From Wyeomyia smithii (lineage: Eukaryota; Arthropoda; Insecta; Diptera; Culicidae): DNA of 64,000 bases. Below, piece by piece: positions 48,948-63,228 of the stretch. Numbering within the stretch: position 1 is the stretch's first letter; each line of letters starts with the position of its first letter. The position numbers and the translations under genes were made by a program. The stretch lies in contig NC_073696.1 of the NCBI RefSeq assembly GCF_029784165.1, forward strand, positions 174,830,912 to 174,894,911, given 5' to 3'. The notes under the pieces were generated by a model that did no database searches, was not told where the DNA came from, and was given only the letters and a program-made list of their open reading frames with translations.

Positions 48948-49290
48948 TGCCATTAAGATGTATAGAAAACATTGGACCTTTGAATTTCGTTTAGTAGCAG
49001 GGCTCAAAAGTTTCGTCTTCTCGAACGAAGTGCCCAAGCGAAACTTCAACTCAATCGGGCTTCGGGTATTCGTGCCTCAAAGCGGTTAAAGTTTTACTTT
49101 TTTAATCGATGAAAAAAACACTTACTACGTTCACGGAATGTTCGACATCGGAAACTTTGTTTTAACGCCAAATGTTTTAGAAATACATAAAACATCGAGA
49201 TCGTGTGTCATGTAAAAAAAAGTTTCTTAAAAGATTGATTTTCTGGGACACATTTTTCCCAAGCTTGGGAACAGTTCGGATTTTTTTCCG
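48948..49290 (+). repeat. Dispersed repeat, pair with 39548-39900
   Basis: Diverged copy of the repeat at 39548, same order of landmarks (CTCAAAAGTTTCGTCTTCTC, AACTCAATCGGGCTTCG, GCCAAATGTTTTAGAAATAC). Non-coding. Confidence 0.6.
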
Positions 49291-51540
49291 GGAAAACACT
49301 AGATCTGAACGACATATGCATTTATGAAGATGTTTTATGCAATTGTCAGATTGGAAATTTTATTTTTTTGTGTCTTATGACATTTTTTCATCATTTTTTT
49401 TCTTTTCGTTACAGGTAAGAATGCAATATAAAAACATGTTGGTATGTATGTTTTTTTTTCATTTGGTTATTAATTCAACCTTGCTTGCTCCTTGGGCAGG
49501 TGCTTGGAGCTGTTGTTACTACCGGCATCGTTAAATTAATTTAATTCAATTGAATACATAACCAGAACAATCTTAAAATATTAGTATTATATAGTTCTAT
49601 AACAAATATTTTGAATAAGGAAAAAATGAAACAGATTACTAACATTGTTTTTTATGTTAGAAAAGAAGAATGAGAGCATAGTAATGTAGAGAATAAGATT
49701 TATTTCATTTATCGCCTGAAATATATATAGATAACCCAGAGTGAGCGATCTTTCCCTCCACGCTGGGCCTGGTATATCTCGATGTTCAGCATGATGGTTA
49801 CTTAATGTTTCTGCTTCAGTGTTCTGTTTAGATACTAATTGACCCGAAAATATCTGAATTCCTCTCGAAGTTGAATCCATCTGAGGGTTGCCTTGGCTGG
49901 GATTGAATTTCTTGGCGATATCACAATCTGGCAGCCCTACGTTTGCTCTATCATATTTTTTCAGAATTCCTATCATTTGGCCGCTTTTTAATATTCGAAC
50001 TTGACATTTCAAAGTTGAAGTTTTACAACTGTTTCTTACAAAATAGCACGCCATCATGGTATACACAGTTCTTGTGTTATGTAATAGCCAATCATATAAC
50101 TCCCCAAAGCGCCATCGATGACTATCTTGATATACCCTTCTCTCAAGGCTTTTCGAACCGACTACGTGCACATGTACACTTTGCTCGAGTCGTGACCAAC
50201 CAGTAATTTTTATATTTGCAATTGAATTACTAAGCTGTTATAATTTTAGGTTGTTAACTGACATCAACAACAATTCTTCAACATCCTAATTTTCTAAAAC
50301 ATAGCAAATTATAGATGTCATTCTAAATCACTTGCTTTGGCTCTCTGAATTGATGTCTGCTAGAGAATCCTCTATTTTTGTATGCATAGTCCAACTATTA
50401 ATTTTCTCGTAACGATTTTTTGTTTGTTTGAAGTATTTGACATAGTACAAAATCCTTTCCAATCAAGACTTAACCGTCCACACTAGCATATAAATTGTAC
50501 TATATGTTGGAATCTCTTTTCCGTAATAAGCCTGATACAAATTTCGAACACTTTTCATGCCCAAGGTTATCAAAACTAAATCAACTGCACACTACGAATT
50601 GAAAAAAAAAAAAACAAACGCTAAAATCATATTTGGCTTGACCGACTTCAAAATAAACAAACGAAAATAAAATGTTACCTACCCATCCGACTCAAAATGA
50701 TTCACTAACATCTCACTGATTTTGACAAATTTCCTGGAACAAATTCAGCATTTTCAGCAGAGCACGCAGATTTTGTTTTTTGGAAGTCTGTTTAGTTTTG
50801 TACACAGTTTATCTAATTGTAGTCAAGTAATTAAATTACTGCCTATCTGTAGTGGATTATGACCACAGTTGCGATTTGATAAAAATCATTCACTAACGTC
50901 TTTCAAATATGTGTAATAACCTCTAAAAAGGCCGATCAATGCAAATGCAAATTTCATTCAGGAATCGCATAAATGCGTCATCACACCGCGTACGATATCC
51001 GCACTGACATGATATCCTGCTCTGTATTGGCTGGCTTTTGTTTCAGAGGGATTTTAACCAAAATATTATTTCGGTTCGCGTTTTTTTTTATTCCGTATGA
51101 AATACGAATATACTAAACATGAGTCTCATTTTGTGTTGGCAAACAGTGGAACTGAACTGACGGAGCTCTCAGCCACACAACAAACTATCGTGTTGCAGCT
51201 CAGAAGGAAAATTCTTCGGAAGGAAAGTAGATAGCAGGAGGGGCCGCACTATCAGCCACACCACGCTGTGCGTGTTGCCTATTGATATTTGCTATAATAT
51301 TTATTTAAACCGACAGTGCATTCTTTTATCTCCAAAGAATGCATTCCCGGGGGATCTTCTCTGGAAGGTCGAAAAATAATGAATTTTCGTGATTTTTTTT
51401 CGAATGTTTGTAGTAAAGTTAAGAGCTAGTTCGCGAGTGGCGCAGCCACCTTTCTGAGGGACGTTGTTTTGATGTTCTCCGATTAGGCTGAAAGTTTCAG
51501 CATTTGTTTGTCTATTCAAGGTAGGCAGTTTTGTAAAATG
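49291..51540. other. Intergenic sequence with one unsupported 194-codon frame
   Basis: A - strand frame at 49587-50171 is open for 194 codons, but it has no motif, no coding-like third-position bias and ends in A+T-rich hydrophobic sequence. It could be a decayed transposon fragment. 51180-51350 contains a G+C-richer patch with AGCCACACCACGCTG. No feature is supported. Confidence 0.35.
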
Positions 51541-51876
51541 TCAATTTTTTTCATTGAGCTTAAGTGGGGTAAAACGGCCCTTAAAATGATATGTCCAAAA
51601 ACATCCAAATACTAAAAAGTGCAATAACTCCTGCTAGATTTGATGGATTTTTCTAAAAATTTGTGTTGTTATTTTACACTGAGAGTACTTCAAAACGCAT
51701 GGTAGCAATATATGGAAAAGAGGTAACATTACGAAAAAAATGCATTTTTCTTTTAAAAATTGTCAATTTTCAGGGTCACCCTACTCTTCTCAACATCGCT
51801 AGAGAAAAATATCTGAATATATAGTTTTGTAGAGCAACTCAAGAGCTTAAATTTCATGTACAAGCCAAGTGCGCTA
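51541..51876. repeat. Fragment of a GTGGGGTAAAACGGCC-type element, left of an insertion
   Basis: Begins AAGTGGGGTAAAACGGCCCT. A related phrase, ATGGGGCAAAACGACCCAAG, resumes at 53000, after the 51877-52984 insertion. Similar words (GCGGGGTAAGACCGCC, GCCGGGTAAGATGGCC) occur at 57059 and 57235, so a dispersed family is likely. Confidence 0.45.
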
Positions 51877-52984
51877 TATGAGCATGAGCATTGACGACCG
51901 TACATATCGTAGTTGCACCTCCGTGATTGACCTGAGCTAGTGAAGTTGCACAGAGAACCACATAGATAGTTTTTGGGATGTTATACCATCTTCAATGTAT
52001 AACAATTCAGTAACTCTCACTTTGAAAAGATCAATAAGCGGCGCCGGCCACGTCCTTACAGTCGTTGGGGGAAAATAGGAAGAGAAATGTTAGTTCGACA
52101 AACGTTGTTATGAGACCGAGTTCACCTCTGCATCTCTACGCTTGTCACAGGAAGGGTATTTGTGTTAGTATGATGGGATAGAAAGATGAGAATTCGCCGT
52201 GGTAGGCAATACGATCAGATATTTTGAAATACCGGGCGCGAAGAATATTTTTTTAAACCAAATAATGAATCGTCAGATACAAAAGCTAAGCGCGAATCAA
52301 CGAGCTGATTCGCAGACACCGATTTTATGTCCTGTGAGAGTAAGCTACGCGATTCGAATCTCCAGATCACCAGTCACAGCAAACCGAACTTAAACGATTA
52401 ATCACTATACTAAAAACAAAACCTATCATTCTTTTTTTGTTTTGCTATTTTAGAATCAATAAAGTTGATATTTTTAATAATAAAAAACAATACTGTTAAC
52501 ATTCAATATATATCGCGATAACGTTGTTTGAAGCGGCCACTATACGGTTGCTATCTTCATCACATTTGACATGTGACTTATATTCGAATGCGAGTTGTGA
52601 AAAGTAAATTATTTTCAAACGCGGGTATTGTCACATGCAACCTGCTCATGTGTAAGTAAAACTATATGAATATTCGCCGTTAATATCAATCGTTAACGTA
52701 AAAAATACCTAATAAAAGATAAAAAGATAAATTTAGAAAAAAGGAGACACACACGAACGAAACGTTCAAACGTTCAAAATTAATTGTGTTGCGTCTATGA
52801 ATATATAACAAAAACTTAGCTTGGAGCTAAAAATAACTATTCAAAAGCCAGAGAAGTCATTAACAGCAAAGAAAATACAATGAATATCAAAACAAAGTAA
52901 TTGGACAAATTTAAAGTTCAAAATTTCAAAACATTTTAACAATTCAAAAATATCGCGAAACAGACAAACAAGTTTTGCCTGTAT
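51877..52984. mobile_element. 1.1-kb insertion with a 15-bp target duplication
   Basis: AAGCCAAGTGCGCTA is duplicated exactly at 51862-51876 and 52985-52999. Between them lies sequence starting TATGAGCATGAGCATTGACG that resembles nothing else here. It ends without a clear poly(A) tail and without inverted ends. A 15-bp duplication suggests target-primed (LINE/SINE-like) integration. No protein frame over 64 codons, so it is non-autonomous or a truncated 5'/3' part of a larger retroelement. Confidence 0.75.
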
Positions 52985-52999
52985 AAGCCAAGTGCGCTA

Positions 53000-54327
<1,328 letters not shown>

Positions 54328-54330
<3 letters not shown>

Positions 54331-56594
54331 CGGATGAAATCGATGGCGGTTTGTATAAGCATGTATAGATTTTATATTCGCCGTCCTCGAGATTCTCAAC
54401 CAGTGGTGTGTGTTAGTGAATTTTCAAGTTTAGTATTGTTTTTCTGAGACCAAATTTTTTGCAATACTAGAGTAGGTAGTAGGTTTTAATCACCAACGAC
54501 GAAACGCAGCGCCTAAAAAAACATGTCATTCCGAAATCCTCGTTAAAACCGCGAAAATTTTGAAATCTGTATAGAGAACACGTAAGTTCTGAAAACTTAC
54601 TTGTAAATTTTTTTAAGTGAATCGAACAGAATAAACGATCTAAAAATGAGAAACTCTAAAAATATACGGCGTAGAACCCAACTTTCTGGATAGCGACTTG
54701 AAATTGTTTCGTAACAATACAGCTCAAAATATCAAACGTGCCTCTTTAAGATTCTCTTGGCAATTTGGGTCTTATTTATGGAATGTCAAGTTTTTCAATA
54801 TTTAGTTATGGTTACTTTTACGGCACCGAGTATATTTTTTCCAAATGCAAATGCAAATATATATTACCATTGAGCGGTTTTTCAGACGATAAATTAGGGA
54901 TTAGCGGTGCTTAGCTTAGGTTCCTTTCTGCCAAAGGTTTCGTTTTCCTCATCGTTTACAAATTACTGGAATGGTTTTTACAGCATCTGATCAATGTAGA
55001 GCAACAAAAGTCCATCTTTCCCAGAAATTTTATGCGCAACAAAACCTTCGAATCTGAACAATTCGGTTGTTACGATTCTGTGCAAATAATATAAGTAATA
55101 TTCGTTTTCAATTTGTTTATTTTTTATCACATTCACCTCATTGTTGCCGATCCACTCATAACCTGTTTTGCAAGCTATCACTTCAATCAAGTTGTACCCT
55201 TTATATATTCCAGTGATATTACGGGGTTAACCTTATGACACACATTTTATTTTGTTCTCTCCATTGCACCGGTTCAGCAACATCGAATCACAATACCAGT
55301 ACAGGTCGAAGTCGACTATCTGGAGACTCGATTATCCGGAGATTCGATTATCCGGAATTTTGGACTCGATTACTCAGAATATTTTTGATGTTGCTACATA
55401 AATCAATTTATGATGATGAAACGGGATTGTGGCCTTTTCCTTTACAATTTTGAGGTTAGAGTTCTTTTTACTTCTGTATTTTGATCGTAAAAAATTCGGC
55501 TTTCACTAAATAAACAGCACTCAAATTGCTACTTCAGACATGCAACAGTTGTGAAAACAATTGATCAAAGTTTCATGTACGTAGTCTTCATAAATCAAGA
55601 AAAAATTAGATTGCAAAATTCGAGTTGATCGCGACCACGTCCCGTTTCACCTTAAGGAGTGCGATTATGCCATTTGGAGCAAACCCGAAAGTTTAATTTT
55701 AAAAGTAAAATTAGCCGTTCGCGAATAGAATTATTATAACAGTACATAAAATATGACATTCTCTTAAATGTTGATACATATACGTAAACTTGGTTGGCTG
55801 GTATTGAATAATGCAATTGTTTCTAATCTGCCTGGTATTTACTTTGTACTTTGACCCTCAATCTAACAAATAGTTTTATTTTGATACCAATTAATTTGTT
55901 TGATTTCGAATCAAGTTTCAAGAACTTGTAGTACACATTATAAAGGCAATAAATATAGAACAAGTTAATTTTAATGCATCTCCAATGAACGGGTTTCCTT
56001 CCACAAGCAGGGTCCTGCACTTTTTTTCATTATTTCAGCAAATCTGCTATGAGAATGATAAAGGTCACAAGTCGTGATATTCATGTCTTTTATATTTTAT
56101 TGTATGCACCATGTCGGAAAGGCAATTGAAGCAGACGAATAAGAGCGAACAAAGTGTATCTTGAGATAGGCAGAGTAATTGTGGTTTGCTTTTTCCTTTC
56201 CTCTAAAAAATAAAGATTGAAGTAAAACTTGGCTTGACGATAAGCTATAAAATCTAAATGTTACTGGAAAAACCAGAAAGAAGCTTGCATATATTTTTAG
56301 TTCAGTGCCATACCTGGTTGGTGAAGGGTATGCGCTTGCAAGTGCATCCATCACTATACGTTTCTTAGCCAGAGCTTCACCGTTATTAAGCATTGGTGCC
56401 ATGAAGCATAACTGGTGCATGGCGTCGGTTGTCTCTTGGATTATTTATTACCTTACCATGGTTTGTCATCTGCTCCCGCGCACACAAAAGCTTAATCAAA
56501 AGAATGTAGGGGTGTCGTGTTCAGAATATTTATCAAATAAATAAACTAAATAAATTTTTCATCGAATAAATGATCGAATTAAATGAAATTTAAG
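54328..56594. other. Intergenic sequence with a Tigger/pogo-like fragment
   Basis: At 55296-55400, GGTCGAAGTCGACTATCTGG is followed by repeated CGATTATCCGGA. It is related to 63540-63600 (GTCGGACTCGG, CGATTATCCGGACTA). CGATTATCCGG is a hallmark of pogo/Tigger terminal repeats, so both may be worn ends of such elements. No transposase. Other sequence is unassigned; short frames (for example 56097-56420, -) have no motifs. Confidence 0.4.
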
Positions 56595-56596
56595 TA

Positions 56597-56759
56597 GGGT
56601 AGATGAGCCAGTTATGGCAAGTGCACCAGTTATGGTTATATCGCATAAGCGCAATGGTACCAGTTATGGCAATACACCATTTAAACTCCATAGGCCATAA
56701 CTGGTTCATGGCGTAACTGGTACATTTTTTAGGTATTGCCATAACTGGTACTCCTCCCC
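56597..56759. mobile_element. 163-bp MITE with CCAGTTATGGCAA inverted ends, TA target
   Basis: The left end GGGTAGATGAGCCAGTTATG and the right end CATAACTGGTACTCCTCCCC are inverted with several differences. Internally CCAGTTATGGCAAT recurs in both orientations. TA lies outside each end (56595-56596 and 56760-56761), as for Tc1/mariner-type MITEs. Non-coding. Confidence 0.75.
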
Positions 56760-56761
56760 TA

Positions 56762-57372
56762 GTAAGTTATTTTGATTGCTCTATGAGCCGTTGTGGAATA
56801 GATCGGTCTATGTGCGATCAAGCAAAATTTTCAGGGAAGACAATTTTTGAAAATTCTTCAAATGATATTCTGTTCAATGATTTTTTTTCTAACGAAATGT
56901 TCTAATATAAAGGGTATGAAGTGGTTTAACATGGGAATACAAAAATTACCTTTTTTACGAAATAAAAGATTTTATCATATAAATATACATATACTACTCA
57001 GACTTTATATATATTTCACTGGAATCCTGAAATCATTTCGAAACACATGCAGGAATAAGCGGGGTAAGACCGCCACCTTAAGCAATTCCGTTTATAGAAA
57101 AAAAAGTTACGGCTGTAATTTCATTTTTTCTCTTCTCTTCCCGCATATCCTCACCTAAAAAGTAAGAACTGAAGTATTTTTATTTAGTTTTCAGCTTCTC
57201 TAAATTTTCAAAAATGCATTGAAAATTTGCACGAGCCGGGTAAGATGGCCCACCATCTGTTGAGGATGACAAATGTTTTTAAGGCAAAAACGGTTAATTT
57301 TATCGGTATAGTGTCTTTATCAAAGTTTTTTCTTTATGAAAAAATATACACTGTAAAAAATATGAAAAAAAA
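56762..57372. other. Unassigned sequence with GGGTAAGA-type repeat words
   Basis: Contains GCGGGGTAAGACCGCCACCT (57059) and GCCGGGTAAGATGGCCCACC (57236), two diverged units about 177 bp apart. A 103-codon frame at 56847-57158 spans A+T-rich sequence without motifs. Confidence 0.4.
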
Positions 57373-60300
57373 CCTAAATTAATCCACCTAGCGGTCAGAC
57401 CCAGCCTTTCTCATTCACTCTTTTATTTGTAAAAATAGATTTACATGAATGCTTCAAACCAATAAATGTATTTTCACTCTTTAGGTTCTAAAACATTGAT
57501 GTTGTAATCTATACATATAAAAATGCAGTCCGGTCTGTCTGTCTGATCCATATAGGCTCGAAAACTACCGAACCGATCGACGTGAAAATTTGTATGTAGG
57601 GGTTTTTGGTGTCGATAAAGGTTCGTATGATAGTTTGAGACCCCTCCCTCTTCTGGAAGGGAGGGGTCCCATACAAATGAAACATAAATTTTTGCACAAC
57701 TCAAGAACAAGCCAAGCAAATGAAACCGAATTTGGCATGTGGATGTTTTAAGGGGTAACTAATATGTCCCTAATAGTTGGACGCCCCTCCCTTTTCTGAA
57801 AGGGAGGGGTTCCATACAAATGGAACCGAATTTGGCAGAAGAATGTTTTTAGTGGTAAAAAATATGTCCATAATGTTTTAACACCCCTCTCTCTTTTGAT
57901 AGGGAGGGGTCCCATACAAATGAAACACAAATTTTGCACAGCTCATGAACCAATCACGAAAATACAACCAAATTTGGTATGTGAATGTTTTTAGAGGTAA
58001 CAAATATGTCCATAATGGTTCGACGCCCCTCCCTCTTCTGGAAGCACATGTTTCTGCACAAATTTCTGCACATCTTGCGAACTAATCAACTAAATGGAAT
58101 CATATTTGGCAGGTGATTGTTTTTAGTGGTAACAAATATGTTCCATAATCGACCTCAGGCAACATTTTGGATTGTAAGATGGCAACTTCCGGTTTCTGGA
58201 AAACAGCCAAAATTGGCCGATTTCCACCCAATATAATAATATCCGGATCTAGAATGATACACAGGAGCTAAGCTCGACCACAGATAGCATTTTGAATTCT
58301 AAGATGGCGACTTCCGGTTTCTGAAAACAGCAGAAAATGACCAAATACCAGCCAATATGAGTTTTTCTTTAACCAGTATGACGTTCCAAATCCAGAAATT
58401 GTCTCCAAATGCCATTATGAAATCCAAAATGGCGACTTCCGGTTTCTAAAAAACAGCCAAAAATTGCCGATTTCCGTCTAACATGAGTATCTCCGGATCT
58501 AGAATAATACACAGCAGCTGTAATCGACCACAGATCCAATTTTGGAATTCGATTTGGCGACTTCCGGTTTCTGGGAAACAGCCGAAATTGATCGAATAAC
58601 ATCCAATATGGGTGTTTCTTCAACCAGAATGACGCTCAGAGGCTAGAAATCATCTTACATACCATTTTGAAATCCAAGATGGCGACTTCCGGTTTGTGAA
58701 AAACAGCCAAAAATAGCCAAATACCATTCAATCTGTGTATCGCTGGAACCAGAATGATGCAATGAGCTAACAATTTACCTCAGGCACCATTTTGAATTGC
58801 TAAATGGCAACTTCTAGGAAACAGTCGAAAATGACCGAATAATACTCAATATGGATATCTCCGTAATCGAGATGATGCATAGAAACCAAACATTGACCCT
58901 GGACACCATTTTGAATTTAAAGACGACCACTTTTAGTTTCTGGAAAACAACCAAAATAACTAAATAACTCCCAATATGGGTATTTCCGAGATTGATGCCA
59001 GAAAATCTGCTGAAAATGGCCGAATACCACCCAATATAAATATATTCAGAATTAAGACGATGTACAGAAGCCAAAAGTCGAGGATGTTGTCATTTCGATA
59101 AAACCAATCATTTTAAACGATTTGTTATTTGACTTTGATCATATCCTATGGCCGATTCGTCGTGCATTTGCAGACTTTAAACACATCGCAAGGGATCAAT
59201 GAATTTGGAACGTTCAAATAGTACGATACCACATTTAAATTATGTTGAGGCCACATATATCGATCAAAGCAAGTATAGTTTTAAATAGTCTTTGAATTTC
59301 TTTTTTTTCCATAACTTTTGAGCCACATTCCAAATTGTTATGAAGTTTGTTATTTGTAAGTTTGAGAGATGACTCGTTCGTATGACACTAGTTATGTTCA
59401 AATAAGTCATGTAATCTTTGAGCTAATAGACTTTCGTTGTTTTATCAACAATTTAATACATAACGGTTGCTTAAGTTCGATTATAATCAAATGAAATGGG
59501 GACGTATTGGGCAGGCAAACTTTGAAACCACGTGTTTAATCATAATTCATCAGATAACCCTTAACTAGCCCACTCATCTGATAATAATATTGATCAAATT
59601 GGTTGTGTAGTTTCTGAGATAATGAAGTTTCATGATTTTCACATTTCGGTACATTACAGACGAAGTTACAGTTCGATTACAGTAAAATTCAATAAGGTGT
59701 TATGAGGTGGCTAGACTTATTAATTGACACTAATTTTGTGGAAATCGGGTCAGCCATCTCTGAGAAAAGTGAGTGAGTCCAAGTAGTCTTCGGAATATGT
59801 TACTTTTCATAGCTGGATTTTACATTTTTAGACATAACAGGCAAAGTAATAGTCCGATTGCAAAACAAATCAATAGGGACTTATGGGGCAACTAGACCTT
59901 CCATTTGACACTGATTTTATGAAAATCGGTCCAGCCATCTCTGAGAAACATGAGTGAGATTAAACAGTCTTCAGAACATGTTTCTTTTCATAACTTCTGA
60001 ACCCGAAGTTCAATCTTTATAAAATTCAAAAGGTAGCTAGTTCATTTGAAATCCATTTTGTTCAAATCGGTTGTGTAGTTTTTGAGATAATGATGTTTCA
60101 TGATTTTTACATTTTGATACATAACCTCTAAACTAAAAATCCGATTACAATAAAATTTAATTGAGTCTTATGGGACAACAAGACCTTTCATTTGCAATTA
60201 ATTTCATGAAAATCGGTCCAGCCATCTCTGAGCAAAGTGAGTGAGAATAAAAATCTGCACATACACACACATACATACACACACATACACACACACACAC

Positions 60301-60390
60301 ATACATACAGAAAATGCTCAGCTCGTCGAGCTGAGTCGAGTGATATATGCCATTCGGGCCTTTGGAGCACTTTTATACTTTCGGTTTTGC
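57373..60390 (-). mobile_element. GCC-family repeat, long copy lacking only its hairpin end
   Basis: The - strand 3' end CCTAAATTAATCCACCTAGC (+ strand) is at 57373. Order on the + strand: GGGAGGGG modules (57505-58130), seven GACTTCCGG units (58150-59040), ACCGATTT modules, a CA tract (60259-60309), then the conserved CTCGACTCAGCTCGACGAG block. It stops at 60390, just before the terminal hairpin, where a second copy starts in the opposite direction. At 3.0 kb it is the best full-length model of the family. Confidence 0.85.
58150..59040 (-). repeat. Tandem array of about 125-bp GACTTCCGG units (7 units)
   Basis: ATGGCRACTTCCGGTTTCTG at about 58168, 58302, 58427, 58552 and 58678, with worn units at 58801 and 58919; spacing 118-134 bp. 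Units match those at 7050-7620 in order and content. Confidence 0.85.
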
Positions 60391-61470
60391 ATGTGGCAAA
60401 AATGTTGCCTTTCTCCTAGAAAGGTATAGCAATCACTGAAAAAACCAAAGGTATAAAAGTGCTCCAAAGGGTCGAATCTCGTATATCAATCGACTTAGTT
60501 CGACGAGCTGAGCATGTTCTGTATGTGTATGTGTATGTGTGTGTGTGTGTGTGTGTGAGTGTGTGTGTGTGTGTGTGAGTGTGTGTGTATGTATGTATGT
60601 AACGGTCTCCCAATCTCACTCGATTTTCTCAGAGATGGCTGGACCGATTTTCATGAAACTAATTGCAAATGAAAGGTCTAGTTGCCCCATAAGACCCTAT
60701 TGAATTTTATTGTAATCGGATTTTTAGTTTCGAGGTTATGTATCAAAATGTGAAAATCACAAAACTTTATTATCTCAGAAACTACAATACCGATTTGAAC
60801 AAAATTGGTATCAAAAGAACGGGCTTGTTTTAATAATTGGACATGTAGTTCAAAAGTTATGCAAAGAAACGTGTTTCAAACACTGTTTAAACTCACTCAC
60901 TTTTCTCAGAGATGGCTGGACCGATTTTCACAAAATTAGTGTCATATGGAAGGTCTTGTTGGCCCATAAGACCCTATTGAATTTTATTGTTATTGGACTT
61001 TAACTTTGTCCGTTATGTATAACAATGTGAAATCAGGCTATGACAAGAAACATGTTTTTAAGACTGTTTGAACTCACCCACTTTTCTCAGAGATGGATAA
61101 ACCGATTTTCACAAAATAAGTTGCAATAGAAAGGTCTAGTTGCCTGACTCTATTGAATTTTATTATAATCGGACTGTAACTTTGTCTGTTATGTATCAAA
61201 AGGTAAAAGTTATAAAACTCCATTATCTCAGAAACTACACAACCAATTTGAACAAAATAGGTACCAAATGAACGGGCTGTCTTTAAAACCCCTCAATAAC
61301 GAATTTTATGATGATTGAACATGTAGTTCGAAGGTTATGAGAAGAAACGTGTTCAGAAAACTTTATCAAATTCACTCGTTTTGCCAAAGATGGCATCACT
61401 GATTTCAACAATCTCAGTTTTAAATTGGAGGTTTAGTTGCTTTTTTGGTACCCATTTAATTTGATTATAA

Positions 61471-61610
61471 CACTGGTTGACAAAATCGAAAAAAATGCTG
61501 CTCTAAAGCTCATAATAATTGCCCTAGAAAGAAAAAAATTCACAGGAAAAGCTATAATTTTTCATTTTTTCTTAGTTTGACCTTCGGGGCAACACTTGTG
61601 TTGACCAGTG
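61471..61610. mobile_element. 140-bp MITE with CACTGGT ends and TAA target duplication
   Basis: The ends CACTGGTTGACA and TGTTGACCAGTG are inverted with two differences. TAA is duplicated (61468-61470 and 61611-61613), and the pre-insertion word GATTATAATCGG is restored by removing it, as seen in paralogous copies. A TWA 3-bp target suggests PIF/Harbinger. Confidence 0.85.
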
Positions 61611-62837
61611 TAATCGGACTTTTATTTTATCCATAATGTGTTAAGTTGTAAAAATATTGAAAATCTCTTCTTTCAAAGATTACACGACTTATTTAAAGAA
61701 AACAGGTGTCACAAAATCGGATTTCAAAATAAAGTATGAGGTTGTTTCCTGGTCTCTGAGCATCATCCCGGGTACTGAAAAACTCACATTGGGTAATGTT
61801 TGTCCCTTTGAGACTGGTAGAAACCGGAAGCTACTGTCTAGAAATTTAAAATGACGTCTGAAGATGATTTCTGGCCTCAGGGTATCATACCGCTTCCCCA
61901 AATCGTATTGGATAATATTTGTCACTTTAGGCTGTTAATCGAAAACTGTCGCCATCTTCGCCATAGAAATACCCAGATTAGGCAGTTCGGCAATATTATG
62001 TTGGATTTTATGATTTTATGATTATCAGGCAACCAGAAGTGGTCATCTGGATTGAAAATTGGGTTTTAGGTCGGATTCTGGGCACTGGGTATAATCCAGG
62101 TTTTAAGAACCCATATTGATTGGTATCCCGATCAGAAGAGCATAACTAAAAAATTACAAAATTCTATCAACGGGAAATACAAATAACATATTTTGATACG
62201 ATTTTGTATTTTCATATTTGCTTTTAATAACAAAACTTAATCTGAATTAGTTATAATAACAAATCCTGAAATGAAGTTGTACTGAAACAAATCTAACAAT
62301 TTTTTCGTCTCTATCAAAACCTGTTGTTTATAACAATGGTTGTTATTATACAGTTCTATGTGCCATCTAGTTTTGTTAGAAAGCTGATACGCTAGTAACA
62401 AAGTTTGATATGGGTTTGACATTAGGAGAATATTTTTTGTTATGATTTCTGTAATTTTAACACCTAACGGGATCAAAATTAAAACACAACCTGAAAGGTT
62501 TTTCACATAACAAACTAACAGCCTCTGTTATATTTTTTTGTTTTGTCTTTCTGATCGGGATTTGGCCATTCATTGGATGCCTCTCAGAAAAGATCAGTAA
62601 TATCAACTGCGTTAAAGAATTTTAATTTCACTGATAAGATCATTCAAATTAATATATAAGGAACAACATTTAATTATACATTATTTGAAATCTACTGACT
62701 AACGTTGACTTAAAGAATCTGAATATTTATAGGCAGTATATTGGTACAAATCGATTATACCACAATCAAAAACAAAATCGCATCATATAGTTGGAAGAAT
62801 TTAATGTTATTTGCATGTATATGTGTTAATTTATATT

Positions 62838-63228
62838 CATATCGTCGGTTTCCTGCAACACTGGCACAACTCAAAAAACATAGTTTCGAGAAAAATGCGT
62901 TTAAAAATTTGCGTCAAAAATTTATTTTTCGTTTTTCAAGAAAACTTTAAAGTTTAAGATTAGCAATCCTTATTTAACACCTTTGGGTCTATTATGCACA
63001 TATTACGTGCTCACGTTGTCCAAGTTAAAACCTTATTTTTACTAACTTTATGGAGAAATTTCGATTTGTGCAGCAAAGGCACTTTTACTCATAACTCTGG
63101 ATTTTTTGTGATTTTCGGAATGTGATTTCGTGTGATGAAACTTAACAGTATTTGGCATCGTTTGCCATCAAAAACTCAAGAATGCAAAATTTTGAGTTGT
63201 GCCAGTGTTGCACGAAGCCGATGATATG
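62838..63228. repeat. 391-bp unit bounded by 39-bp inverted repeats
   Basis: The arms 62838-62876 and 63190-63228 share CAACACTGGCACAACTCAAA, with three mismatches over 39 bp. It is probably a MITE nested in the GCC copy. The flanks (TTAATTT / TTAAATT) do not give a clear duplication. A 69-codon frame at 62741-62950 crosses its left arm and is not a gene. Confidence 0.7.

Noticed and set aside
49587..50171. 194-codon - strand frame, the longest outside transposons
   Set aside because: No recognised domain, no codon bias, and a hydrophobic A+T-rich end; kept only as unassigned sequence.
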